Shown: positions 27,297 to 37,077, numbered from the stretch's first letter. The stretch: DNA of 64,000 nucleotides from Altererythrobacter sp. (GCA_023260985.1 JALRKY010000017.1:1-64000); one strand, 5' to 3'. The notes: a model not told the origin generated them from the letters alone. Made by a program: numbers and translations.

Positions 27297-27894
27297 CGGC
27301 CAACTCCTCGGGCGCGATCCGCCGCGCAAGATTGGCGATGATCGCCGCAGTCACGCCCCAGATGCGAAAGCCCTCGTAATGCAGCTCGAGGTAGCGCCGC
27401 GTTTCGCCGCGCCAGAACACTTCCTGCGTGGACCAATGCTCGCGCTCGAGCAGCAGCTTGAGCGGTGCCTCGAACCATGCCTCGACCTCGGTGGGGTTCG
27501 GACTGAGGTCGAGGTCGGGCGGTACCACGCCCAGCACGGGCGTGACATTGAAGCCGGTGCCCGTCAGGTAGCGGTCGGTCGGGCCGATCACGCGGACATG
27601 GCTGCTGGGCAAGGAGAGCTCCTCTTCCGCCTCGCGCAGCGCGGCAGCAATCGCGTCTTCCCCCGGGTCGATCTTGCCGCCGGGAAAGGCGACCTGTCCC
27701 GGATGGTCGCGCATGTCGCGTGGGCGCTGGGTAAGGATCACGCCCGGCTCGGGTTTGTCGGTAACGGCGATCAGAACTGCGGCCTCGGCGGTCCGCCCCG
27801 CCTGCGCGAAGCGGGCATCGCTCAACACATCGGGGATCTCCCGCTGGTGGCCGCGGTCGAACAGGTGCGACAGGCGATCGTAGAGCGCGCTCAT
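27286..27894 (-). CDS. Nudix hydrolase (CoA pyrophosphatase-like)
   Basis: A 202-residue Nudix protein. The box reads GKIDPGEDAIAAALREAEEE, with the REAEEE catalytic core; the glycine after it is replaced by Ser. PRDMRDHPGQVAFPGG is the signature of the NUDT7/CoA-pyrophosphatase branch. ATG 27894 overlaps the DUF1285 stop as ATGA, which decides the start over a longer open frame to 28008. It forms an operon DUF1285-Nudix-cca, an arrangement common in alphaproteobacteria. Confidence 0.9.
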   Translation of the reverse strand: MSALYDRLSHLFDRGHQREIPDVLSDARFAQAGRTAEAAVLIAVTDKPEPGVILTQRPRDMRDHPGQVAFPGGKIDPGEDAIAAALREAEEELSLPSSHVRVIGPTDRYLTGTGFNVTPVLGVVPPDLDLSPNPTEVEAWFEAPLKLLLEREHWSTQEVFWRGETRRYLELHYEGFRIWGVTAAIIANLARRIAPEELADVR

Positions 27895-28439
27895 TGCGGC
27901 ACCAGCAAGAATTTCTCGCCCATGCTGATGACGTTCCAATCGTCGCTTTCGGCCAGCGCGATTTCGGCCAGCTGCTGATACGTGCTGCGGTTGAGCCGAG
28001 CCTCGCATCCGCGCCGCACCTGCAGGTAAAGTGCCGGAGTCTCTGGATTGCCTGTAGCGCGGAGGCGGTGCTCCGGCCCGGCGATGACCAGTTCGTCAGT
28101 GTTTAGACGGAAGGCGAGGCCTTCATCGCGCCGCGCGACGTCGACCGCGATGAAGGCGGCATCCTCAACGTCGATCGCGGCCTTCTCGAACGGCGTCACC
28201 AGCCAGTGGTTTCCGGCATCGTCGCGCAGCAGCAGCCCGGCAAAGGCGCGCACCATCGCTTCGCGCCTGATCTTTTCGCCCAGGTGGAACCAGGTGCCGT
28301 CTGCGGCGATCCGCATGTGGCTTTCGGTTACCTTTTCGGGCTGCCAGCTTTCGACCGGTGGCAGTTTGCGCGCGGCCACTTGCTCGGCGATCTGCGCCAG
28401 CGTCAGTTCGGCAAGGTAAGGCGGCGGTTTATAAGGCAT
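27891..28439 (-). CDS. DUF1285 family protein
   Basis: A 182-residue cytoplasmic protein of the DUF1285 family. The conserved features are PPVESWQPE near the N-terminus, DGTWFHLGEKIRREAMVRAF, FRLNTDELV and a C-terminal LNRSTYQQLAEIA. Function is not established; structures of the family show two small beta domains. It opens the DUF1285-Nudix-cca operon. A GNAT gene lies 27 bases upstream in the same direction, so it may belong to the same transcript. Confidence 0.88.
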   Translation of the reverse strand: MPYKPPPYLAELTLAQIAEQVAARKLPPVESWQPEKVTESHMRIAADGTWFHLGEKIRREAMVRAFAGLLLRDDAGNHWLVTPFEKAAIDVEDAAFIAVDVARRDEGLAFRLNTDELVIAGPEHRLRATGNPETPALYLQVRRGCEARLNRSTYQQLAEIALAESDDWNVISMGEKFLLVPQ

Positions 28440-28466
28440 TGCGGGGCGAGCGATGCCAGATCGCGC

Positions 28467-29015
28467 TCAATCCGCCAAGTCCCGCGCAGCCGCCTCGGTC
28501 AACCATGGGCCTAGCATGCCTTCTTCGGGCAGCACGGCCGGGTTGTCACAGCGGGCCAGCAACCGCCCGCGTTCGAACGGGCCGGGGCAGTACCACTTGC
28601 CGGTATGCTGCGCGGAAAAGCCGAAGAAACGGCCGTAATAATCGTCGTCGCCGATCAGCACCTGCGGCAGCGCACCGCCCGCGGGAGAGGTCTGGGCGAC
28701 CGCTTCGAGCGAGGCCAGCATCAATGCCTTGCCGTAACCTTCGCCCTGATGCTCGGGCAGGACCGCGACCGGGCCGACCATCAGCATCGGGTGCGGCTTG
28801 CCCGTCGGATCGGTCAGCACGACCGGCCAGATCTGGATCGTGCCCACCAGCATGTCATCATCGTCGAGCACGGCAAAGCTCAGCGCTTCGAGCCATTCGG
28901 TCCCTTCGCGGATACGATAGGCGGTGCGCGCGTGCCGGTCAGGACCGAAGGCACGGTCGAGCAATTGCTCGATCAGATCGGCATCGACATTGCTCAGGGG
29001 GATCAGAATCGCCAT
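28467..29015 (-). CDS. GNAT family N-acetyltransferase
   Basis: A 182-residue acetyltransferase of the YhbS type. The acetyl-CoA loop is VGPVAVLPEHQGEGYGKAL. The C-terminal part (VLIGDDDYYGRFFGFSAQHT) matches the conserved end of this branch. Substrate unknown. It lies between the DUF1285 operon and the PQQ-type dehydrogenase, all on the minus strand. Confidence 0.88.
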   Translation of the reverse strand: MAILIPLSNVDADLIEQLLDRAFGPDRHARTAYRIREGTEWLEALSFAVLDDDDMLVGTIQIWPVVLTDPTGKPHPMLMVGPVAVLPEHQGEGYGKALMLASLEAVAQTSPAGGALPQVLIGDDDYYGRFFGFSAQHTGKWYCPGPFERGRLLARCDNPAVLPEEGMLGPWLTEAAARDLAD

Positions 29016-29081
29016 TGCGCGGGCGCGCTTAGGCGGCGCGATGCTCCCTGTCGATGTAAATCGTCCGGGTTTGGCCGAGGC

Positions 29082-30233
29082 TTACTTGGGCGTGACCTTT
29101 AGCAGCCGTGCGCCTTCGCCGTCTTCGAGCACCCACAGCTCGCCGTCCGGACCTTCGTCGATCGAGCGCAAGCGCCCGCCAATCGGGAAGCGTGCCGCTT
29201 CATGCGCGGTTTCGCCGTCGATCTCGACGCGCACCAGCGCTTCGCTGCCGAGCCCGGTGATCAGCGCATCGCCCTTCCAGCCGCCGAACATTTCGCCGCG
29301 ATAGAAGATCATGTCGCCCGGTGCGATCACCGGGGTCCAATGCGCCGCAGGCTGGGCGAAGCCATCATCCGCCGCATGATCGGGGATCGGGTCACCATTG
29401 TAATGCTCGCCGAACGAGCGCTCCGGCCAGCCATAGTTCGCGCCGGGCTTGACGAGGTTCAGCTCGTCGCCACCGGCCGGGCCGTGCTCCACTTCCCACA
29501 ACCGGCCTTCGGCATCCCAGTCCATGCCCAGGATGTTGCGATGGCCCCACGACCAGATCTGTGCGGTCACGCCGCCTTGGCCGGCGAGCGGATTGCCTTC
29601 GGCGGGCGTTCCGTCGAGGTTGAGCCGCACGATCGAGCCGAGCGTATTGGTCGTGTCCTGCGCCGGCTGCATCTTCTGCCGGTCACCGCTGGCGACGAGC
29701 ATATAGCGTTCTTCGGGCGAGAAACGGATGCGGTGCGAATAGTGGCCGCGCCCGGTTACCTTGGGTGCCTGGCGCCAGATCACTTCGAGCCCTTCGACGG
29801 CGCAGTCGCCGCCCGCCACGCAGTTCAGCGTGCCGCGGCCGACCACGGCGCCGCGCGTGTCGCCTTCGCCAGCTTCGGCCCAGCTGAGGTAGATCGTGCG
29901 GCTGCCAACCGTTTCCGCCGCTTCGCTCGGCAGGAAGGCCACGTCGCCGAGGCCGCCCTGGCCGCCGAAATCGACCTGCGGCGCGCCGGTGATGGCGAAC
30001 TGGCGGCCGGTCGCGGTGTCGATGCCGCGCAACTCACCGGCCTTGAGCGTGATCACCAGCACTTCGGTGCCGGGTACGAAAGCAGCGGCCCAGGGGCGCT
30101 CGTAAGTCGCCACTTCCTCTACCGCCACGTCGGCGGCGGCAGGGCCAGTGTCCACATTTGCGGTGGCGCCCCAGCTTGCGAACAGGATCGAGGCAGGGAA
30201 TAGGGCGGAGGACAGCTTTGAGATCATGGTCAT
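29082..30233 (-). CDS. PQQ-dependent sugar dehydrogenase (soluble aldose type)
   Basis: About 383 residues. It has a Sec-type N-terminus (LFPASILFASWGATA), then a six-bladed propeller of the glucose/sorbosone dehydrogenase family: HRIRFSPEERYMLVASGDRQ, WSWGHRNILGMDWDAEGRLW and GWPERSFGEHYNGDPI. These motifs hold the PQQ-binding His, Arg and acidic residues. It should act in the periplasm on aldoses if PQQ is available; no pqq biosynthesis genes are in the window. Start is ATG 30233 or 30227. Both overlap the divergent rnhB start, so the two genes cannot each have a separate leader there. Confidence 0.87.
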   Translation of the reverse strand: MTMISKLSSALFPASILFASWGATANVDTGPAAADVAVEEVATYERPWAAAFVPGTEVLVITLKAGELRGIDTATGRQFAITGAPQVDFGGQGGLGDVAFLPSEAAETVGSRTIYLSWAEAGEGDTRGAVVGRGTLNCVAGGDCAVEGLEVIWRQAPKVTGRGHYSHRIRFSPEERYMLVASGDRQKMQPAQDTTNTLGSIVRLNLDGTPAEGNPLAGQGGVTAQIWSWGHRNILGMDWDAEGRLWEVEHGPAGGDELNLVKPGANYGWPERSFGEHYNGDPIPDHAADDGFAQPAAHWTPVIAPGDMIFYRGEMFGGWKGDALITGLGSEALVRVEIDGETAHEAARFPIGGRLRSIDEGPDGELWVLEDGEGARLLKVTPK

Positions 30234-30858
30234 GGCTTCTGCAACTCACGAGATGGATTTCGGTGCCCGGCCGCTGATCGTCGGTGTGGACGAGGCGGGG
30301 CGCGGACCCTTGGCGGGGCCGGTCGTAGCCGCGGCTGTCGTGCTTTGCCAGCCCGTTCCGAACGGTCTTGCTGATTCCAAACAGCTTTCTGCCAAGCGGC
30401 GCGCGACGCTTGACACGCGCATCCGGGCCGACTGCGCCTGGGGCCTTGGCGTGGTGGAGCCCGAAGAGATCGACCGGCTCAACATATTGGTTGCTACGAT
30501 GCATGCGATGACACGCGCCGTCGCCCAGCTGGTCGAGCGCCTCGGCGCCGAGCCCGACGTCATCCTGATCGACGGCAATTTCAATCCGCACGGGCGCTGC
30601 GCCGAATGGCGCTGGAATCAGGCACGCGCGATCATCCGGGGCGATGCCAGCGAACCGGCGATTTCGGCCGCTTCGATCGTCGCCAAGGAGTGGCGCGACC
30701 GGATGATGTGCGAAGCGGCGGAGGCGCATCCGCATTACGGATGGGAACGCAACAAGGGCTATGGAACGCCCGAGCATATTGAAGCGTTGCGCGAGCATGG
30801 ACCGACCCCCCTGCATCGGCAAAGCTTTGCCCCTGTCGCGCAATTGGCGCTTTTTTAA
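30226..30858 (+). CDS. rnhB: Ribonuclease HII
   Basis: About 210 residues. RNase HII cleaves RNA in RNA-DNA hybrids and at single ribonucleotides. VGVDEAGRGPLAGPV holds the catalytic Asp-Glu pair, LIDGNFNP the third carboxylate, and SIVAKEWRD the last conserved block. ATG 30226 follows GGAGGA at a wide spacing; ATG 30232 and ATG 30253 are alternatives. The preferred starts overlap the divergent PQQ-dehydrogenase start codons. The rnhB-ccrM neighbourhood, with an antiporter gene between them, recalls the rnhB-ccrM pairing of other alphaproteobacteria. Confidence 0.94.
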   Translation: MVMASATHEMDFGARPLIVGVDEAGRGPLAGPVVAAAVVLCQPVPNGLADSKQLSAKRRATLDTRIRADCAWGLGVVEPEEIDRLNILVATMHAMTRAVAQLVERLGAEPDVILIDGNFNPHGRCAEWRWNQARAIIRGDASEPAISAASIVAKEWRDRMMCEAAEAHPHYGWERNKGYGTPEHIEALREHGPTPLHRQSFAPVAQLALF

Positions 30859-30885
30859 TCGCACAATTCGTCTAGCCGCTGCGGC

Positions 30886-31812
30886 ATGATCGAAGCGATT
30901 CTGTGCAGCCTGGCGGGCCTTGTCGGCCTTGCCATCGGCGGCGAACTGCTGGTGCGCGGCGCGGTTGGCATCGCCCAGCGGCTCGGCATTTCCAATCTCA
31001 TCACCGGGCTTGTGATCGTCGGGGCGGCGACCTCGATGCCCGAAATGGTGGCGAGCGTGGAAGCCGCGCTAGCCGGTTCGCCGGGCATCGCATGGGGCAA
31101 TATCGTCGGATCGAATATTGCCAACACGCTGTTGATCCTCGGTGCAACCGCGCTTGTGATGCCGATAGCGCTGAGCGGTTCGGGGCGGCGCGACGCAGTG
31201 GTCGCGGTGGTGGTGACACTTGTTCTGTGGGCAATCACCGCAGCGCATCTCGGCTCGGTTTGGGTCGGGGCGGCACTGCTCGCGGCGATCATTGCCTATG
31301 TCTACTGGCGCTACAACCATGCGGATAGTGATGCGGGAGACGAGGAGGACGAGCCCGAAGCGCAGGTCCGCCTGCCGGCCGCAATCCTGCTGTTCGCGAT
31401 CGGGCTGGGCCTGCTTATCGCGGGCGGCCAAGCGCTGGTGACAGGTGCGATCGATCTCGCACGCCTCAGCGGCATCTCGGAAACGGTGATCGGCCTCACG
31501 GTCGTGGCGGTCGGCACTTCGCTCCCCGAACTGGCGGCATCGGTAGCTGCTGCGATCCGCGGCAAGCCCGGTCTTGCGATCGGCAATGTCGTGGGCTCGA
31601 ACATCTATAATATCCTGCTGATCGGCGGCGCGACGATGACGATCGCTCCCTTCGCGGTCCCTGCGGATTTGCTGAGCTACGAAATGGTGCTGCTGGCGCT
31701 CAGCGCAGTGGCGTTCCTGCTGTTGGTATGGCGGGCAAAGGAAATCAGCCGCATGATCGGCGCCCTGCTGGTCATCGCCTTTGCCGCCAACACCGCTTTG
31801 ATGTTTGCCTGA
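30886..31812 (+). CDS. Calcium/sodium antiporter, CaCA family
   Basis: A 308-residue inner-membrane exchanger. It has the internal duplication of the family. The alpha-1 repeat holds GAATSMPEMVASVEAAL and GNIVGSNIANTLLILG. The alpha-2 repeat holds VGTSLPELAASVAAAI and GNVVGSNIYNILLIGG. About ten membrane helices and a central acidic loop (DEEDEPEA, about residues 150-157) are visible. It probably exports Ca2+ in exchange for Na+ or H+. It follows rnhB by 27 bases. The 204 bases after it form the ccrM control region. Confidence 0.93.
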   Translation: MIEAILCSLAGLVGLAIGGELLVRGAVGIAQRLGISNLITGLVIVGAATSMPEMVASVEAALAGSPGIAWGNIVGSNIANTLLILGATALVMPIALSGSGRRDAVVAVVVTLVLWAITAAHLGSVWVGAALLAAIIAYVYWRYNHADSDAGDEEDEPEAQVRLPAAILLFAIGLGLLIAGGQALVTGAIDLARLSGISETVIGLTVVAVGTSLPELAASVAAAIRGKPGLAIGNVVGSNIYNILLIGGATMTIAPFAVPADLLSYEMVLLALSAVAFLLLVWRAKEISRMIGALLVIAFAANTALMFA

Positions 31813-31829
31813 CACTTAGCGCGAGGATT

Positions 31830-31982
31830 GAGTCCTCGGTGCAACACCGCAGCATGTCGAGTCTGGGGAATCCCATCAGACTCAACATCTTGTGTAGGAC
31901 TCTTTTCGTTCTCCCTTAGCTAACGGCCTGTTAACCATAATCGGCGATCATTTGGTGCTTGACCCGGAGTCCGTCAGGACTC
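31830..31982. promoter_or_regulatory. ccrM control region: seven GANTC sites and a CtrA-like box
   Basis: GANTC sites, the expected CcrM target, start at 31830, 31859, 31868, 31879, 31898, 31967 and 31978. A CtrA-like box CTAA-N7-TTAAC spans 31920-31935 and also gives TTAACCAT at 31931-31938. With about 63% GC, roughly one GANTC per 300 bases is expected. In Caulobacter, ccrM is activated by CtrA and repressed when leader GANTC sites are fully methylated. The same logic is likely here, by analogy. Confidence 0.75.
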
Positions 31983-32004
31983 AACCTGTGGATAACTGAT
32001 CTGA

Positions 32005-33153
<1,149 letters not shown>

Positions 33154-33318
33154 GGCGCTGTCCTACACGCGGTTTGATTGTTAGGGCGGGCAAATGCCGT
33201 GCAAGCTCGCCCTTGATCCGCTGCCTGACGTGCGATTGAGCGCAAAGCGGATTTTCTTGTTCAGGACTATGTCGCATGTGTCGCATCGGTCCGCACGATC
33301 CGTATTCAGCGAGGCCCG

Positions 33319-34431
33319 ATGACCGAGAGCATCTACATTCGCCCAATCGGCTTTGCCCCCGGCCCCCAGCATGAAGATGGGCAGGCCGTGCGGCTGGCGG
33401 GGGGCATGGTCTATGCGCATCGCTTTGCGGTGATCCTGCGGCGCGATGGCAGGACTGCCGAGCGCTGGCTCGCCAGCCCAGCGGAGATGGCCGAAGTGCT
33501 GGGCGGATTGCCAGCTAGCGTAGCCGACGAAGCGCAGGCGCAATGGTGCAACCTCGCACTGGTGCATCCGGCGCTCGAATGCGGGGCGCGGGCGATCCGG
33601 CTCGACCAGCCGCAAGTTATGGGCATCCTCAATGTCACGCCCGACAGTTTCTCCGACGGGGGCGAGTTCCTCGATCGGCCCGAAGCGGGGCGCGAACATG
33701 CCGCTGCCATGCTAGAAGCGGGCGCGGCGATCATCGATATTGGCGGCGAAAGCACCCGTCCGGGCGCAGCGGCGACCTGGGAAGGCGAGGAGAAGGAGCG
33801 CGTGCTCCCTGCGGTCGAATATTGCGCTGCCATGGGCGCTGCGATCAGCGTCGACACGCGCCGCGCGGGCGTGCTCGAAGCGGCGCTGGAGGCGGGTGCG
33901 CATATCGCCAACGACGTCTCCGCGATGCGGCAGGATCCGCGCAGCTTCACGCTCGCGGCGAACAGCGCCTGCCCGGTCATTCTGATGCATGCTCCGGGGG
34001 ACGGAGAAGACCTGCATTCCAACGCCACCTACGGCAATGTGGTGTTCGACGTGTTCGACTGGCTGAAGGAACGGCGCGATGCGGCGATTGCCGCGGGGAT
34101 TTCGCGTGTGAAGATCATCGTCGATCCGGGCATCGGCTTCGGCAAGTCGCTGGCAGATAACCTTGCGCTGATCAATGCGCTTCCCCTGTTCCACGCGCTG
34201 GGCCAGCCGCTGCTGCTGGGAGCCAGCCGCAAAAGGATGATCGGGGCGTTGTCGAACGAAGCACCGGCCGATCAGCGGCTGGGAGGCAGCATCGCACTGG
34301 CGATCACCGGGATGAATGCCGGGGTCCAGCTGCTGCGGGTGCACGATGTCGCCGACACCGTGCAGGCCCGCAATATGTGGCGGGGCCTGCACGATGCCGC
34401 GTTGACGGACTTTTCGGACCTACCCGTCTGA
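33319..34431 (+). CDS. folP: Dihydropteroate synthase with N-terminal extension
   Basis: A 370-residue folate-pathway enzyme that joins DHPPP and p-aminobenzoate; the target of sulfonamides. The catalytic TIM barrel starts near residue 95 with [16 protein letters not shown], then [12 protein letters not shown], and [13 protein letters not shown] and GASRKRMIG farther on. The first ~94 residues, beginning [16 protein letters not shown], are an extra domain found in alphaproteobacterial FolP, function unknown. The gene ends 12 bases inside the 3' end of the convergent SDR gene. Confidence 0.94.
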   Translation: MTESIYIRPIGFAPGPQHEDGQAVRLAGGMVYAHRFAVILRRDGRTAERWLASPAEMAEVLGGLPASVADEAQAQWCNLALVHPALECGARAIRLDQPQVMGILNVTPDSFSDGGEFLDRPEAGREHAAAMLEAGAAIIDIGGESTRPGAAATWEGEEKERVLPAVEYCAAMGAAISVDTRRAGVLEAALEAGAHIANDVSAMRQDPRSFTLAANSACPVILMHAPGDGEDLHSNATYGNVVFDVFDWLKERRDAAIAAGISRVKIIVDPGIGFGKSLADNLALINALPLFHALGQPLLLGASRKRMIGALSNEAPADQRLGGSIALAITGMNAGVQLLRVHDVADTVQARNMWRGLHDAALTDFSDLPV

Positions 34432-35271
34432 TTGGCCCGGAGAGGCCGCCGAACCCGCCAGCAAGCCGCCATCAAGCATTAACTCACTGCCGGTCATGTA
34501 GGCGCTCTCGTCGCTGGCGAGATAGACGCACAATGCGGCGACTTCCTCGACCGTGCCGAAACGCTTTAGCCGGGTATCGGCCACCATCGCCTTCATCCGT
34601 TCCTCGCGGCCGGGCTCGTCGCCCAGCAGCGCTTCCCACATCGGAGTCAGGATCGCCGCCGGTTGTACCGAATTGCAGCGGATCTCCCAGCCATTCTGTG
34701 CGGCATATAGCGCCACAGATTTGGAATGGTTGCGGATCGCTGCCTTCGATGCGGCATAGGCCGCTGCGGCGGGAATCCAGACGACGCCCGAACGCGACGA
34801 CATGTTGATGATCGAGCCGGTGCCCTTGGCCTTCATCGCCTTCATCGCCTTCATCGCCTTCAATGCGTAGTGGCAGCCGAGGAAAGTTCCGTCGGTGTTG
34901 ACCTCATGCACCGCGTGCCATTCTGCCAGCGAGGCATGCTCCGGATCGTGCGGGCCGGGCGAGGATTCGAAGCCGGTGATCCCGGCGTTTTTGACTAGCA
35001 CGTCGATCGACGGATATGCTCTCGCCAGCCGGTCCCACTGGGCCTCGTCGCGCACGTCGAGTTCAAAGAACTCGCAGCCAATCTCTTGTGCAACTTTCCT
35101 ACCTGCGGCTTCGTCGATATCGGTCAGGACAACCGTTGCGCCTTCGCGAGCGAGAGCTTCGCAAACACCGCGACCGATGCCGCGGGCGCCGCCGGTTACA
35201 ATACAAATTTTCCCTTGAGACGGGGCATATGAAATTCCTTTTTTAAATTGGTCATGTCGCACCATCTGCAA
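34420..35271 (-). CDS. SDR family oxidoreductase, probably damaged at its start
   Basis: A classical short-chain dehydrogenase: [16 protein letters not shown] nucleotide motif, NMSSRSG, and YAASK with the catalytic Tyr and Lys. The open frame begins at ATG 35271 and adds 20 atypical residues. A much better start, ATG 35228 behind AAGGAA, encodes MPRLKGK but is one base out of frame with the body; an AAAA run (about 35207-35210) appears to have lost a base. The usual NNAG reads KNAG. A 9-bp unit repeated four times (34831-34866) inserts extra Lys-Ala-Met triplets after the cofactor region. It may be a decaying gene. The 3' end overlaps folP by 12 bases. Confidence 0.75.
   Translation of the reverse strand: MQMVRHDQFKKGISYAPSQGKICIVTGGARGIGRGVCEALAREGATVVLTDIDEAAGRKVAQEIGCEFFELDVRDEAQWDRLARAYPSIDVLVKNAGITGFESSPGPHDPEHASLAEWHAVHEVNTDGTFLGCHYALKAMKAMKAMKAKGTGSIINMSSRSGVVWIPAAAAYAASKAAIRNHSKSVALYAAQNGWEIRCNSVQPAAILTPMWEALLGDEPGREERMKAMVADTRLKRFGTVEEVAALCVYLASDESAYMTGSELMLDGGLLAGSAASPGQSDG
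34831..34866. repeat. 9-bp tandem repeat inside the SDR gene
   Basis: CTTCATCGC occurs three times exactly (34831-34857) and once as CTTCAATGC (34858-34866). On the coding strand it encodes repeated Lys-Ala-Met. Being a multiple of three it keeps the frame, so copy number can change by slippage without a frameshift. Confidence 0.9.
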
Positions 35272-35357
35272 CGCTGTGTTGAGTGCATTTCATCCGCCTG
35301 GGCGGTTTCACTGGACCAATTGAGGAACTCCTTTTCTTGAGGAACGCATTAAACCGC

Positions 35358-36800
35358 TCATGCAGCGTTGTCGATACCCAGGTCCGCCAGCTTGCGGTAG
35401 AGCGTCGAACGGCCGATGCCCAGCCGGCGCGCAACCTCGGTCATGCGGCCGCGATAGTGGCCGATGGCAAGGCGGATGACATCGGCTTCGATATCTTCGA
35501 GCGGCCGCAAATTCCCGTCTTCGGTGTAGAGCATTACCCCGGCGCCGTCGTGGAACGAGCTGTCGATTTCGGAGCTCTTTTCGCCCAGTAGTTCGCTCAG
35601 CTGCGGGAGGCTCTCGGCGGTCAGCGCCTCATTGTCGCAGAACACGGCCGCGCGGAACAGCACCGCCTGCAGCTGGCGGACATTGCCCGGCCAGTCATAT
35701 GCCTTGAGCAGCGCCAGCGCCGAATCTGCGATAGACAGGTGCCTGAGGCCGGGCTGGTCTCCAATGCGCCCCAGGAAATGCCGCGTAAGCGCGGGAATGT
35801 CGCCAGCGCGTTCGCGCAGGGCCGGAAGCTTGATCGCCGTGTGCGCAATCTTTTCAAGCAGTACCGGATGGAATTTCCCGGCCTTCGCCAGCTCGCCCAG
35901 CGGCAGGTTACCCGCACTCAGCAAGCGCACGTCGATGCGGAACCCGTGGCTTGCGCCGAGCGGGCGGACGATGCCGGTTTCGAGCATTTCGAGCAGCTTG
36001 CCCTGAAGGTGCTCGCTCAGCCGATCGACTTCATCGAGCACCAGCGTGCCGCCATCGCATTGCTGCAGCGCGCCGATCTGGCGATCGAACGCCCCGGCGA
36101 ATGCGCCGGGTTCGTGGCCGAACAGCACCGATTCGATCGAGTTCGCGGGAACGCCTGCAAGGTTGATAATACGGAAGGGCGCCTTCGAACGCGGGCTGGC
36201 CGCGTGCATCGCGCGCATCAGCATTTCCTTGCCGGTTCCGCTCTCGCCTTCGATCAGCACATTGCCGTGACCGCGTGCAGCCTTGGCCGCCTGCGCCAAT
36301 GCAGTGCGGAACTTGGGCTCATTTCCGACCATGGCGTCGAAATCGAGCTTGGCAGGCATCTTCTCTGTAAGCGGCTGCAACTCGTCCTGCGGGCGCTCGC
36401 GCTCGGTCGCGGCACGCAGGGCTTCAAGCAAGCGATCGGGAGCGACCGGCTTGATCAAATAGTCTGCAGCGCCAGCACGCATCGCTTCCACGGCAAGCAG
36501 CGGCGATGCGCTGGTCGTAAGCATCAGGATCGGCAGAGCGGGGCGGCGGTGCTTCAATTCTTCGATCAGTTGGCAGGCATCTTCGCCTGGAACCCACTGA
36601 TCGAGGATGATGGCCGAGAGCTGTATCCCATCGCGCGTACCCAGCATGGCGACCGCGGTGTCGGGATCGCCCGCGATGATCGTGCGCCAGCCTTCGCGCG
36701 CGGCGAGCGCACTGATCAACCGGCATTGCGCCGGTTCGTCATCAATCAGCATCAGCACGCGCTGTTCGCCCGTTGTCATAGCCACAAACCGTCCCGTCAT
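35358..36800 (-). CDS. NtrC-family response regulator with degenerate sigma-54 motifs
   Basis: About 480 residues from ATG 36800, or 473 from ATG 36779. The receiver has the phospho-Asp (Asp67 in IILDQWVPGED) and Lys117. The AAA+ domain has Walker A GESGTGKE (185-192) and Walker B LVLDEVD (254-260). The sigma-54 contact loop reads GAFAGA (232-237) instead of GAFTGA, and the FRxDLyyRL arginine-finger segment reads FHPVLLEKI (310-318). A Fis-type helix-turn-helix (RRLGIGRSTLYRKL) ends it. It may have lost sigma-54 activation and act otherwise. No partner kinase is adjacent. It stands alone, divergent from the oxidase/transhydrogenase genes. Confidence 0.85.
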   Translation of the reverse strand: MTGRFVAMTTGEQRVLMLIDDEPAQCRLISALAAREGWRTIIAGDPDTAVAMLGTRDGIQLSAIILDQWVPGEDACQLIEELKHRRPALPILMLTTSASPLLAVEAMRAGAADYLIKPVAPDRLLEALRAATERERPQDELQPLTEKMPAKLDFDAMVGNEPKFRTALAQAAKAARGHGNVLIEGESGTGKEMLMRAMHAASPRSKAPFRIINLAGVPANSIESVLFGHEPGAFAGAFDRQIGALQQCDGGTLVLDEVDRLSEHLQGKLLEMLETGIVRPLGASHGFRIDVRLLSAGNLPLGELAKAGKFHPVLLEKIAHTAIKLPALRERAGDIPALTRHFLGRIGDQPGLRHLSIADSALALLKAYDWPGNVRQLQAVLFRAAVFCDNEALTAESLPQLSELLGEKSSEIDSSFHDGAGVMLYTEDGNLRPLEDIEADVIRLAIGHYRGRMTEVARRLGIGRSTLYRKLADLGIDNAA

Positions 36801-36944
36801 GAAACAGGACCCCTGATTAGCGCGTGCGGGTAAAGACCCTATTAAGGCTGATCCGATGGCATGAGATTGCCCCCGATGGCCTTGTGATAGGGAGTTTTGC
36901 GCGATAGAGCGGTGCGACACTTCAATCCAGTAGGGGACGCGTAG

Positions 36945-37067
36945 ATGGCTTCGCATGACATGAAATCGGCCGAAAGGACCTATGGCGGCTTCATCAGCAT
37001 GCTGAAATGGTCGGTTCCGGTGATCGCGGTGATCGCCCTTATCGTCATTGCTATGATATCAAACTAG
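36945..37067 (+). CDS. aa3-type cytochrome c oxidase subunit IV-like small membrane protein
   Basis: A 40-residue protein: MASHDMKSAERTYGGFISML, then one membrane helix rich in Val and Ile. This matches the bacterial aa3-type oxidase subunit IV family, a tiny single-helix subunit whose conserved N-terminus carries the K-x-x-E-x-T-Y-x-G-F pattern. It is too short for usual gene finding. It starts 11 bases ahead of pntAA and is probably co-transcribed with it, an arrangement I recall from other sphingomonads. The main oxidase genes are not in the window. Confidence 0.8.
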   Translation: MASHDMKSAERTYGGFISMLKWSVPVIAVIALIVIAMISN

Positions 37068-37077
37068 GCGCGTCGTT

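Noticed and set aside
33183-33213. Possible terminator hairpin after ccrM
   Set aside because: AGGGCG-GC with GC-CGCCCT pairs with mismatches and a 13-base loop, and has no T run; too weak to list.
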